Positions 24,398 through 32,270 of a stretch of DNA of 64,000 nt are shown piece by piece; position 1 is the first letter of the stretch, and the number at the start of each line of letters is the position of its first letter. The position numbers were made by a program, and so were the translations under genes. The notes beneath the pieces were generated by a model, which worked only from the letters and a program-made list of their open reading frames with translations, did not search any database and had not been told where the DNA came from. This DNA comes from Lentzea aerocolonigenes (GTDB lineage: Bacteria > Actinomycetota > Actinomycetes > Mycobacteriales > Pseudonocardiaceae). Location of the stretch: NCBI RefSeq assembly GCF_000974445.1, contig NZ_BBOJ01000015.1:124001-188000 (forward strand), in the 5' to 3' direction.

Positions 24398-24997
24398 ATG
24401 GCCTCAGACCCGAAAGCCGACCTGCACCGTTATCTCAAAGCCGCCAGGGAGACCGTGCTCTGGAAGATCGACGGTTTGTCGGAGTACGACGCGCGGCGGC
24501 CGCTGACCCCGACGGGCACGAACCTGTTGGGGCTGATCAAGCACCTGGCGAGCTGCGAGCAGGGCTACTTCGGTGCGTGCATGGGCCGCCCGTTCCCCGA
24601 GACGCTGCCGTGGCTGGAGGACGAGGACAACAACCCGAACGCGGACATGTACGCCACCGCGGACGAGACGCGTGAGGACGTCCTGTCGCTCTACGCCAGG
24701 GTGGCGTCGTTCTCCGACGCCGTGATCTCCGAGCTGCCGCTGGATGCGCCGGGTGTGGTGCCGTGGTGGCCGGAGGAGCGCAAGTACGTGACGCTGCACG
24801 TGCTGCTGGTGCACCTGATCGCGGAGACGAACCGGCACGCCGGCCACGCGGACATCCTGCGTGAGGGCCTGGACGGGGAGGCGGGGCTGCGGGCCGGGAA
24901 CTCGAACCTGCCGGAGCTGGACTGGGCCGCGTACCGGGACAGGGTGGAGAAGGCCGCGCGGGAGGCGGCGGACCGCGCGAAGGCGGGGAATCGGTAG
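24398..24997 (+). CDS. DinB/DUF664 family protein
   Basis: 199 residues. The sequence VLWKIDGLSEYDARRPLTPT, NLLGLIKHLASCEQGYFG and ETNRHAGHADILRE holds the histidines that bind the metal in DinB-fold four-helix proteins (mycothiol or bacillithiol S-transferase-like). ATG at 24398 is seven bases after AAGGCT, so possibly leaderless. A paralog is at 46640-47146. The function is probably a thiol transferase or stress protein, not proven. Confidence 0.85.
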   Translation: MASDPKADLHRYLKAARETVLWKIDGLSEYDARRPLTPTGTNLLGLIKHLASCEQGYFGACMGRPFPETLPWLEDEDNNPNADMYATADETREDVLSLYARVASFSDAVISELPLDAPGVVPWWPEERKYVTLHVLLVHLIAETNRHAGHADILREGLDGEAGLRAGNSNLPELDWAAYRDRVEKAAREAADRAKAGNR

Positions 24998-25008
24998 GCA
25001 GCGGCTCG

Positions 25009-25079
25009 CACGAACGTCTTGGCGACCTCCCCGAACACCAGCCGCCGCACGTTCGAGTGCACCCCGTCCGCGCCGATGA
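25009..25079 (-). pseudogene. 71-base fragment of an FAD monooxygenase gene
   Basis: On the minus strand it encodes IGADGVHSNVRRLVFGEVAK, the DG motif of the flavin monooxygenase. The DNA matches 21107-21178 with only a few changes but in opposite orientation. Nothing else of such a gene is present, so it is an isolated ectopic fragment. The rest of the 24998-25192 gap shows no gene. Confidence 0.75.
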
Positions 25080-25192
25080 GGACGCAGCGGAGACGCGGGA
25101 CACGGGATCGGCCACAGATCGGAGGCCGTGCGGCGTTCAGGAGCTGGGAATCGTGGCTGACAGGGGCGGCGGCGGCATCGATACTGCGGATC

Positions 25193-25768
25193 ATGGGTAA
25201 GGAATACGAGCGCATCGAGCCGCGGCTGTGGGAGTTCATCGAGAGCCAGAAGGTGTTCTTCGTGGCCAGCGCTCCGCTGTCCGGGGACGGGCACATCAAC
25301 CTCTCGCCCAAGGGGCGGCAGGGCACGCTGCGGATTCTCGACGACCGGACGGTGGCCTACCTCGACTTCGGCGGCAGCCACGCCGAGACGATCGCGCATC
25401 TGCGGGAGAACGGGCGCATCACGTTGATGTGGTGCGCGTTCGAGGGGCCGCCGACCATCCTGCGGGTCCACGGCAGTGGTGAGCCCGTGTTCCGCGACGA
25501 TCCGCGGTTCGCGGAGCTGGTGGCGGGGTTCGGTGAGGCGGACGGGCCCGCGCTGCGGGCGGTGATCGTCGTGACCGCGGAGCTGATCAGCGACTCGTGC
25601 GGGTTCGCGGTGCCGTTCATGGACTACCGCACCGAGCGGGAGTTGCACGCGGACTACTTCGGGCGCAAGACCGACGAGGAGTTCCGCGAGTACACGAACA
25701 AGAAGCCGTACAACATCGCGAGCATCGACGGTCTGCCCGCGGTTCCGCTGCCGTTGCCGCCCCGCTGA
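25193..25768 (+). CDS. Pyridoxamine 5'-phosphate oxidase family (FMN-binding split-barrel) protein
   Basis: 191 residues from ATG at 25193. VFFVASAPLSGDGHINLSPKG and RTVAYLDFGGSHAETIAHL are typical for the PPOX/FMN split-barrel group. The NGRITLMWCAFEGPPTILRVHG region follows, and the C-terminal part ends with KPYNIASIDGLPA. Family members bind FMN or F420 and reduce small molecules; the true substrate is unknown. Just downstream is the remnant of a second PPOX-type gene. Confidence 0.85.
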   Translation: MGKEYERIEPRLWEFIESQKVFFVASAPLSGDGHINLSPKGRQGTLRILDDRTVAYLDFGGSHAETIAHLRENGRITLMWCAFEGPPTILRVHGSGEPVFRDDPRFAELVAGFGEADGPALRAVIVVTAELISDSCGFAVPFMDYRTERELHADYFGRKTDEEFREYTNKKPYNIASIDGLPAVPLPLPPR

Positions 25769-25849
25769 AAAGATCTTGGCCGGTCGATGTCGAGAACGTC
25801 GTGCCGGCTTCGTCCCCCAGACGTGACGACGATGCGGCAGAACGAGATC

Positions 25850-26388
25850 ACCGGGGTGCTGACCCGGCGTGGAGCGAGGAGCTGCGGGCGAACCCGGCGG
25901 TCGCGCTCACAATCGACGCCGAGTCGCACCCGCCGATCCTGCTGATCCGCGGCTGCGCCGAGCTGGACATGGTCGACGGCATCCCGGAGGAGTTCCTGCG
26001 GTTGACCTCTCTCCCAGCTGAAGCAGGGAGATTCTTCCCTCGCGGGTCGAGTTTTCTGCTTCACAGCCCGTTGCCGCCAGGGGTTACCCAGCACAGGGGC
26101 GGTGTACCGCCCACGGTCTTACACGAGCTCCACAGACCTGACATCCCGCCAGCCCGGCGGTAGACCCCGCCGACGTGCTTGTCGCCGACCGGGCGCGACG
26201 ACTGTACAAGCCGCTCCGCCAACCGCTCAACCGGGGGGATGTCGGCGCAGCAGCGGGTGGAGTGGGAGCGCGAGGTCCGCTCGCTCTACGACGGCATGGT
26301 CCGGATCGTGGTGACGCCGACGTGGGCGAAGCTGATCGACTTCGAGACCACGCTGCCCAGTGCCGTGGAGGAGCTGGCGGCGCAGCGG
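25850..26388 (+). pseudogene. Broken PPOX-family gene
   Basis: Two parts of one split-barrel protein are visible: WSEELRANPAVALTIDAESH and IRGCAELDMVDGIPEEFLRL at about 25870-26010, then QQRVEWEREVRSLYDGMVRI and VTPTWAKLIDFETTLPSAVE at 26240-26370. The N-terminus is lost, the middle is interrupted at about 26008-26238, and the 3' end runs into the M20 gene without its own stop. Not functional. Confidence 0.75.
26008..26238 (-). mobile_element. Relic of an IS200/IS605-type (TnpB) right end with reRNA-like 3' hairpin
   Basis: The segment interrupting the PPOX pseudogene, read on the minus strand, contains GTGAAGCAG, then CCCGCGAGGGAAGAATCTCC, then CTGCTTCAGCTGGGAGAGG, ending at TCAA. Stem CTCCC/GGGAG followed by a TCAA end is the usual form of the right end of actinobacterial IS605-group elements, where the 3' end of the TnpB guide RNA lies. 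No transposase frame survives and no left end is visible. Identification is by pattern, not search. Confidence 0.45.
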
Positions 26389-27675
26389 TCAGCTCGACAG
26401 GAAGCGGTCCAGGACGCGCACGCCGAACTCCAGGCCCGCGACGGGGACGCGTTCGTCGACGCCGTGGGCCATCGCGCGGTAGTCGAACCCCGCGGGCAGC
26501 TGCAGCGGTGAGAAGCCGTAGCAGTGGATGCCGAGCTGGCTGAACGCCTTGGCGTCGGTGCCGCCTCCCAGGCAGTACGGCACGACGGTGGCGGTGGGGT
26601 CCTCGTCGCGCAGCGCCTCGGCCATCGCGGTGAACCAGGGCGTGTCGATCGGGGCTTCGACGGCCGGTTGGTGTTCGAGGAACTCGCGGGTCACGCCGTC
26701 CTCGAGCAGCGCGTCGACGGTGGCGATGAGCTCGTCCACGGCGCCGGGCAGCGTGCGGACGTCGAGTTGGGCGGTGGCGGTGCCGGGGATGACGTTGACC
26801 TTGTAGCCGGCCTGCAGCATCGTCGGCGTGGTCGAGCAGCGCACGGTGTTCTCGACGAGTTTCGCGGCGGGTCCGAGCCGGGCGATGGTGCCGTCGACGT
26901 CGTCGAGGTCGACCTCCACGCCGAGGGCTTTGCCGGCGCCCACGAGGAACGCCTCGACGGTCGGGGTGAGCTGGACCGGGTGCTGGTGCGCGGCGATGCG
27001 GGCCAGTGAGGTGACCAGCGCGGTGACGGCGTTCTGCGGGTTGCGCCGTGAGCCGTGGCCGGCGCGGCCGGTGGCGGTGAGCTTGAGGTGCGAGGTGCCG
27101 CGCTCGGCGGTGCCGACCGGGTAGAGCCGCACCCCGTCGACGTCGTAGGAGAACCCGCCGGACTCGCTGATCGCGGCCTCGACGCCGGCGAAGTGCGCGG
27201 CGTGGTGGTCGACGAGCCAGTGCGCGCCGTACACGCCCTGGTCCTCCTCGTCGGCGACGAACGCGAGCACGACGTCGCGGCGCGGCCGGCGGCCTTCGGT
27301 GTGCCAGCGGTTGAGGACGGCCAGCGTCATCGCGGCCATGTCCTTCATGTCCACGGCGCCGCGGCCGTGCACGAACCCGTCGCGGATCTCGCCGGCGAAC
27401 GGGTCGAAGCTCCACTCGGCCGCGTCGGCGGGCACGACGTCGAGGTGGGACTGGACCAGCACGGCGGGCAGCGTCGGGTCGGTGCCGTGCACGCGGGCCA
27501 GGACGTTGGTTCTGCGTGGGGCGGGTTCGAGCAGCGTGGGCGGGACGCCGTTGTCGTGCAGGATCGCCGCCACGTGCTCGGCGGCCTCCCGTTCGCCCGC
27601 GCTGTCACCACCACCGCGGTTGGTGGTGTCGAAACGGATGAGCTGCGCGCACAGCTGCGCCACGTCCAGCGTCAT
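26389..27675 (-). CDS. M20/M25/M40 family metallohydrolase
   Basis: 428 residues from ATG at 27675, six bases after TACGGT on the minus strand, so likely leaderless. Motifs in order: SHLDVVPAD, HGRGAVDMKDM, FVADEEDQGVYG, ESGGF, and the C-terminal MAHGVDERV histidine. The dimerisation domain contains GRAGHGSRRNPQNAV. It is a dizinc aminoacylase/carboxypeptidase family member (ACY1/ArgE-like long form), cytoplasmic. It is close to the D-aminopeptidase and dipeptide transporter genes, so a role in breaking down imported peptides is plausible. Confidence 0.9.
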   Translation of the reverse strand: MTLDVAQLCAQLIRFDTTNRGGGDSAGEREAAEHVAAILHDNGVPPTLLEPAPRRTNVLARVHGTDPTLPAVLVQSHLDVVPADAAEWSFDPFAGEIRDGFVHGRGAVDMKDMAAMTLAVLNRWHTEGRRPRRDVVLAFVADEEDQGVYGAHWLVDHHAAHFAGVEAAISESGGFSYDVDGVRLYPVGTAERGTSHLKLTATGRAGHGSRRNPQNAVTALVTSLARIAAHQHPVQLTPTVEAFLVGAGKALGVEVDLDDVDGTIARLGPAAKLVENTVRCSTTPTMLQAGYKVNVIPGTATAQLDVRTLPGAVDELIATVDALLEDGVTREFLEHQPAVEAPIDTPWFTAMAEALRDEDPTATVVPYCLGGGTDAKAFSQLGIHCYGFSPLQLPAGFDYRAMAHGVDERVPVAGLEFGVRVLDRFLSS

Positions 27676-27820
27676 GAGGCCACCGTATCCGGCCGTGTCG
27701 GGTGGAATCGTCACAGCCCGTTCCGCTTCGGCCGTGGCGCTGGGCGACGGCCTCGCCCGGGAAGGCCGCGGGCGGCGGTGTGCCTGGCTCAGGAATCCGG
27801 GGTGGGCTCGCCGGGCAACC

Positions 27821-28648
27821 TCAGCCGTAGATGCCCTCGATCGCTCCCGCGGCGACGTGGGTGACGACCTTGAACGCCTTCATCGTCTCGGTCATCGACG
27901 CCGCGTCGAACCCGACCCGGCGCACGTCGACCTGCTCCACGGTCGGCACGACCGCGGCGGCCTCGGCCAGGTGCGTGGCGTCGAACTCGACCTCGATGCG
28001 ATGTGGCGCCACGGCACCGGGGACGCGTCCGGCCCGAGTCATCGCGGCGGTGGACGCTTCTGTGATGTGTGAAAAAGCCACGGTCGGTGGCAGGCACACG
28101 GCCGCATACCGTGACACGCACTCCTTCACCGCGACCGTGCCGGCCGACGGCGCGTAGGACTCGGCGTCGGAGCAGGTGAGGTCGTCACCGGTCACCAGCA
28201 GCACGGGTACGCCGTGCTCGGCGGCCAGTGCGGCGTTGAGGCGTCCTTCGGAGGCGTGCACTCCGTCGAGCCACACGCCGGTGATGGAGTTCTCGAGGTA
28301 GGTGTGGGCGAGCACGCCGGGTGCGCCGGCGCCGGTGTGGTAGCCGAGGAAGACGACACCGTCCACATCGGACTCGATGCCCTGCATCATCGACAGCGGC
28401 TTGTGCCTGCCGGTGAGCAGGCGGGCCGAGGTGTGGAGGTCTTCGAGCAGGAGGTTGCGTTGCGAGGAGTGGGCCTCGTTGACGATCACAGAGGTCGCGC
28501 CGCCTGCAACCAAACCTTCCACGCAGGCGTTGACGTCTCCTGTGAAGAGGCGCCGAAACCGTTGCCATTGCTCAGTACCGGGGACGACGTCTCCGGTCCA
28601 GGTGACGCCGGTGGCGCCTTCCATGTCTGCCGAGATCAGGATCCGCAC
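27821..28648 (-). CDS. M55 family D-aminopeptidase (DppA-like)
   Basis: 275 residues from GTG at 28648. The start VRILISADMEGATGVTW carries the metal-binding DME motif of DppA. NEAHSSQRNLL and LGYHTGAGAPGVLAHTY give the conserved His and Glu ligands. DppA removes N-terminal D-amino acids from peptides such as those from cell wall stem peptides. It is divergent (45 bases) from a dipeptide ABC transporter operon, matching the Bacillus dppA-E gene set in a different order. An upstream ORF extension of hundreds of residues is antisense and rejected. Confidence 0.92.
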   Translation of the reverse strand: MRILISADMEGATGVTWTGDVVPGTEQWQRFRRLFTGDVNACVEGLVAGGATSVIVNEAHSSQRNLLLEDLHTSARLLTGRHKPLSMMQGIESDVDGVVFLGYHTGAGAPGVLAHTYLENSITGVWLDGVHASEGRLNAALAAEHGVPVLLVTGDDLTCSDAESYAPSAGTVAVKECVSRYAAVCLPPTVAFSHITEASTAAMTRAGRVPGAVAPHRIEVEFDATHLAEAAAVVPTVEQVDVRRVGFDAASMTETMKAFKVVTHVAAGAIEGIYG

Positions 28649-28693
28649 ATCTCGGTAAGTTAGCGGTGGGCTGCTGGGGAAGAGGGGTATTTC

Positions 28694-30445
28694 GTGCGGG
28701 TGAAGTTGTGCGCGCTGCTGGCGACAGCAGCGACACTGGGGCTGGCGACACCTCCTGCGACGGCCGAGGGACCGGACATCCTCAAGGTCGCGATCGTGCA
28801 GCAGATCGACTCGATGAACCCGTTCCTCGCGGTGTTCCAGTCGAGTACCGAGATCGGCCGGTTGATGTACGACTACCTGACCGCCTACGCCGCGGACGAC
28901 CAGCGGGTCACCGAGGGCCTCGCGAACAGGTGGGAGCCCTCGGCCGACAAGCTCACGTGGACGTTCACCGTTCCCAAGGGCAAGGCCTGGTCCGACGGGG
29001 AGCCGATCACGGCGCAGGACGTCGCGTTCACGTACAACCTGATGCTGACCAACGAGGTCGCCCGGACCGCGAACGGCAGCTTCGTCACCAACTTCTCGTC
29101 CGTCACCGCGACCGACAACCAGACCGTGGTGATCAAGACGAAGGCGCCGCAGGTGACGATGCTGGCGCTGGACATCCCGATCGTGCCCAAGCACGTGTGG
29201 GAGAAGGTCGGCGACATCAAGGACTACGCCAACGACCAGATGCCGGTCGTGGGTTCCGGCCCGTTCGTGCTGACCGAGCACGTGCCGGGGCAGTTCATCA
29301 AGCTCAGGGTCAACAACACCTACTGGCGCGGCGCGGCGAAGATCGACGAGCTGCACTTCGTGTACTTCCAGAACTCCGACGCCGCGGTCCAGGCGCTGGG
29401 CAAGGGTGAGGTCCACCTGGTCAACCGGATGACGCCCGCGCAGTTCGACTCGCTGCGGGACAAGGCGGACGTGGCGCGCAACAAGGCGCAGGGCCGCCGG
29501 TTCACCGAGCTGCTGATCAACCCCGGTGCGCAGACCAACGCCGGCGAACCGATCGGTGACGGCAACCCGGCGCTGAAAGACGTGCGGGTGCGGCGGGCGA
29601 TCGCGCAGGCCATCGACCTGGATGCCCTGCTGCAGCGGGTCAGCCTCGGCTACGCGGAGAAGGGCGCCGGGCTGGTGCCGCCGGTGTTCGGCAAGTGGCA
29701 CTGGCAGCCGAGCCCCTCCGAGGAGCGCAAGTTCGACCCGGCGGCCGCGAACGCCGCCCTCGACGCCGCCGGTTTCCCCCGCAAGGCAGACGGCACGCGG
29801 TTCTCGCTGCGGCTGACCGGCCGGGCGGGGCGTGCCTACGACGAGCAGGCCTCGGAGTTCCTCAAGCGCCAGCTCGGTGACATCGGCATCCCGCTGGACG
29901 TGCGGCTGGTGTCGGACAACCAGCTCAACGAGGTGACCACGGCGGCGACCTACGACCTGGCGTTCTCGGGCTGGGCGACCAACATCGACCCGGACTTCGT
30001 CCTGGGGCTGCACACGTGCGCGCAGCGGCCGGGCGCGGACGGCAAGGGCGGCACCACCGACGCCTACTTCTGCGACAAGACCTACGACGAGCTCTACGCG
30101 CGTCAGCTCTCGGAGTTCGACGAGGGCAAGCGGGTCGAGATCGTGAAGCAGATGCAGGCGCGGTTCTACGACCAGGTGCCCTCGGTGGTGCTCGCGTACG
30201 ACAACGCGCTGGAGGCCTACCGTTCCGACCGCTTCGCCAGATTCACGACCCAGCCCGCGCAGGGCGGCGTGATCATGGCGCAGAACGGCATGTGGGGCTA
30301 CTACGGCGCCGAGCCGGTGGTACGGGCGACGTCGGCCACGTCGTGGGTCGGGTGGGGCGTTCTCCTCGTGGGGTTCATGGCCGTGGTGCTCACGGTGATG
30401 GTGCGCACGAACAGGCGTCAGGCGACGGCCGAGGAGCGCGAGTAG
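28694..30445 (+). CDS. Peptide ABC transporter substrate-binding protein with C-terminal membrane anchor
   Basis: 583 residues from GTG at 28694. An N-terminal signal peptide without a lipobox cysteine (LCALLATAATLGLATPPATA) is followed by the family 5 solute-binding fold: VQQIDSMNPF, WEPSADKLTWTFTVPKGKAW, and SGWATNIDPDFVLGL. The C-terminus has one transmembrane helix (GWGVLLVGFMAVVLTVMV) and a basic tail, so the protein is tethered by the helix instead of by lipid. The next gene starts directly after its stop. The predicted ligands are di- or oligopeptides, possibly D-amino-acid containing, given the neighbouring D-aminopeptidase. Confidence 0.9.
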   Translation: MRVKLCALLATAATLGLATPPATAEGPDILKVAIVQQIDSMNPFLAVFQSSTEIGRLMYDYLTAYAADDQRVTEGLANRWEPSADKLTWTFTVPKGKAWSDGEPITAQDVAFTYNLMLTNEVARTANGSFVTNFSSVTATDNQTVVIKTKAPQVTMLALDIPIVPKHVWEKVGDIKDYANDQMPVVGSGPFVLTEHVPGQFIKLRVNNTYWRGAAKIDELHFVYFQNSDAAVQALGKGEVHLVNRMTPAQFDSLRDKADVARNKAQGRRFTELLINPGAQTNAGEPIGDGNPALKDVRVRRAIAQAIDLDALLQRVSLGYAEKGAGLVPPVFGKWHWQPSPSEERKFDPAAANAALDAAGFPRKADGTRFSLRLTGRAGRAYDEQASEFLKRQLGDIGIPLDVRLVSDNQLNEVTTAATYDLAFSGWATNIDPDFVLGLHTCAQRPGADGKGGTTDAYFCDKTYDELYARQLSEFDEGKRVEIVKQMQARFYDQVPSVVLAYDNALEAYRSDRFARFTTQPAQGGVIMAQNGMWGYYGAEPVVRATSATSWVGWGVLLVGFMAVVLTVMVRTNRRQATAEERE

Positions 30446-31396
30446 GTGCGCCTCGCCGGTCGGCTGGGTGGGGCCGCGCTGAGTCTGGTGATGGTGGCGG
30501 TGCTGGGTTTCTTCCTGTTCCGGGTGGTGCCCGGCGACCCCGTCGTCTCGATGACGCGCGGCCGGCCGACGACGGCGGCGATGCAGGCCGAGCTGCGGGC
30601 GCAGTTCGGCCTGGACCGTCCGCTGCACGAGCAGTTCTTCAGTTACGTGTCCTCGTTGCTGCACGGTGACCTGGGGACGTCGTTCACGTTCCGCCGCCCG
30701 GTCGCGGAGGTGATCGGCGAACGCCTCGGGCCGACGGTGCTGCTGGTCGGCACGGCGACGCTGATCGCGGTCGGGCTGGGCCTGTGGCTGGGGGTGCGGG
30801 CGGCGTGGCGGCGCGACTCGGCGTTCGACCGGGCCACGACGGGGGTGTCGCTGACGTTGTGGGCGGTGCCGACGTTCTGGCTCGGCATGCTGCTGATGAT
30901 GGTGACGGGTGATCTGTTCCCGTCGCGGGGCATGCGGGACACCGACACGGCACCGGACTTCGTCTCGCAGGCCCTCGACGTCGCCCATCACCTGGTGCTG
31001 CCGTCGATCACGCTGGTCGCGGTGGTGTGCGCGGAGTACGTGCTGATCATGCGGTCGTCGCTGCTGGAGGAGATGCACGCGCCGTACCTGGTGACGGCGC
31101 GGGCGAAGGGCCTGCGCGACGACCTGGTGCGCCGCCGGCACGCCGTGCCGAACGCGGTGCTGCCGGCGATCACGCTGGTGTTCCTGCGGTTCGGGCTCGT
31201 GGTGGCCGGTGCGATCACGACCGAGACGGTGTTCTCGTGGCCGGGGCTGGGCTTGTTGTTCTACGACGCGCTGACCGGCCCGGACTACTTCCTCCTGCAG
31301 GGGCTCCTGCTGGTGACGGCGGGCGCGGTCGTGGTGATGAACCTGCTGGCCGACCTGCTGCACGGGGTCCTGGACCCGCGGGTGAAGGCCGTATGA
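30446..31396 (+). CDS. Peptide ABC transporter permease (DppB-like)
   Basis: 316 residues from GTG directly after the upstream TAG. Begins with a transmembrane helix and FRVVPGDPV, typical for DppB/OppB, and carries the EAA-type loop (LVTARAKGLRDDLVRRRHAV) near the C-terminus. Six transmembrane segments. Forms the inner membrane channel with the DppC-like protein; its stop overlaps the next start by four bases (ATGA). Confidence 0.92.
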   Translation: MRLAGRLGGAALSLVMVAVLGFFLFRVVPGDPVVSMTRGRPTTAAMQAELRAQFGLDRPLHEQFFSYVSSLLHGDLGTSFTFRRPVAEVIGERLGPTVLLVGTATLIAVGLGLWLGVRAAWRRDSAFDRATTGVSLTLWAVPTFWLGMLLMMVTGDLFPSRGMRDTDTAPDFVSQALDVAHHLVLPSITLVAVVCAEYVLIMRSSLLEEMHAPYLVTARAKGLRDDLVRRRHAVPNAVLPAITLVFLRFGLVVAGAITTETVFSWPGLGLLFYDALTGPDYFLLQGLLLVTAGAVVVMNLLADLLHGVLDPRVKAV

Positions 31397-32262
31397 ACGG
31401 GTTCAACGCAGACGGGTTCAACGCAGACGGGTTCAACGCAGCGAGGTTGCTGGAGCACAAGGCGGGTGTGGCGGGTGCGGCGATCCTCGCGGTGGCCGCG
31501 CTCGTCGCCGTGGTCGCGCCGCTGCTGATCCCCGCGGACGCGCTCGACGTCACGCGGGTGACCGACCCGCCGTGGCAGGCACCGGGCGCGGGGCACTGGC
31601 TGGGCACCGACCACACCGGACGCTCGATCGCGCTGCTGATGGTGCAGGGCGCGGGAACGTCGTTGTTCGTCGGTCTGACGGCGGCGGTGCTCGCGGTCGC
31701 GATCGGCGCGCTCGTGGGGGTCGTCAGCGGCCACTTCGGCGGCCTGCTGGCGGGGGCGTTGTTGCGGGTCACGGACTTCTTCCTGGTGCTGCCCGCGCTG
31801 GTGCTGGCGATCGCGCTGTCGACGGTGCTCCCACGCGGCCTGAGCACGATCGTGCTCGCGATCGGCCTGACGAGCTGGCCGTCGACGGCACGGGTGGTGC
31901 GGGCGCAGACGCTCACGATCGAGGCGCGCCCGTTCGTGGAACGCGCACGAGCCCTGGGTGGCGGCCACGGGCACGTCATCGCCCGGCACGTGATGCCGTC
32001 GGTGGTGCCGCTGGTGCTGGTCAACGCGACGCTCGCGGTGGCGTCGGCGATCGTGGCGGAGTCGACGCTCGCGTTCCTGGGCCTGGGGGATCCGACGCGG
32101 ATCTCGTGGGGCGCGCTGCTGCACCAGGCCCAGCTGCACGGCGCGGTGCCGCAGCGGGCGTGGTGGTTCCTGTTGCCGCCGGGGGCGGCGATCGTGGTGG
32201 TCGTGCTGGCGTTCACGCTCGTCGGCCGCGCCCTCGAAGCCGTCGTGACGCCGAAGAGGTAG
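31393..32262 (+). CDS. Peptide ABC transporter permease (DppC-like) with short N-terminal repeat
   Basis: 289 residues; ATG at 31393 overlaps the DppB-like stop. The first 16 residues read NGFNADGFNADGFNA, a threefold DNA repeat, before the usual DppC N-terminal helix (AGVAGAAILAVAALVAVV). HWLGTDHTGRSIALLM and FVERARALGGGHGHVIARHV (EAA loop) are diagnostic. Pairs with the DppB-like permease. The repeats add a hydrophilic N-terminal tail not usual for the family. Confidence 0.92.
   Translation: MNGFNADGFNADGFNAARLLEHKAGVAGAAILAVAALVAVVAPLLIPADALDVTRVTDPPWQAPGAGHWLGTDHTGRSIALLMVQGAGTSLFVGLTAAVLAVAIGALVGVVSGHFGGLLAGALLRVTDFFLVLPALVLAIALSTVLPRGLSTIVLAIGLTSWPSTARVVRAQTLTIEARPFVERARALGGGHGHVIARHVMPSVVPLVLVNATLAVASAIVAESTLAFLGLGDPTRISWGALLHQAQLHGAVPQRAWWFLLPPGAAIVVVVLAFTLVGRALEAVVTPKR
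31396..31440 (+). repeat. Three tandem 15-bp repeats at the start of the DppC-like gene
   Basis: Units are 31396-31410, 31411-31425 and 31426-31440, each (G/A)ACGGGTTCAACGCA; only the first base of the first unit differs. Each unit is five codons, so copy-number changes keep the reading frame. Slippage during replication is the likely origin. Confidence 0.85.
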
Positions 32263-32270
32263 CCCCGGGA

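Noticed and set aside
27821..31363. Minus-strand ORF of 1180 codons
   Set aside because: Only the last 275 codons are the M55 peptidase; the rest is antisense to the peptide transporter genes.
31396..31440. Possible CRISPR-like array
   Set aside because: Units are contiguous without spacers, only 15 bp, and in frame in a permease gene.
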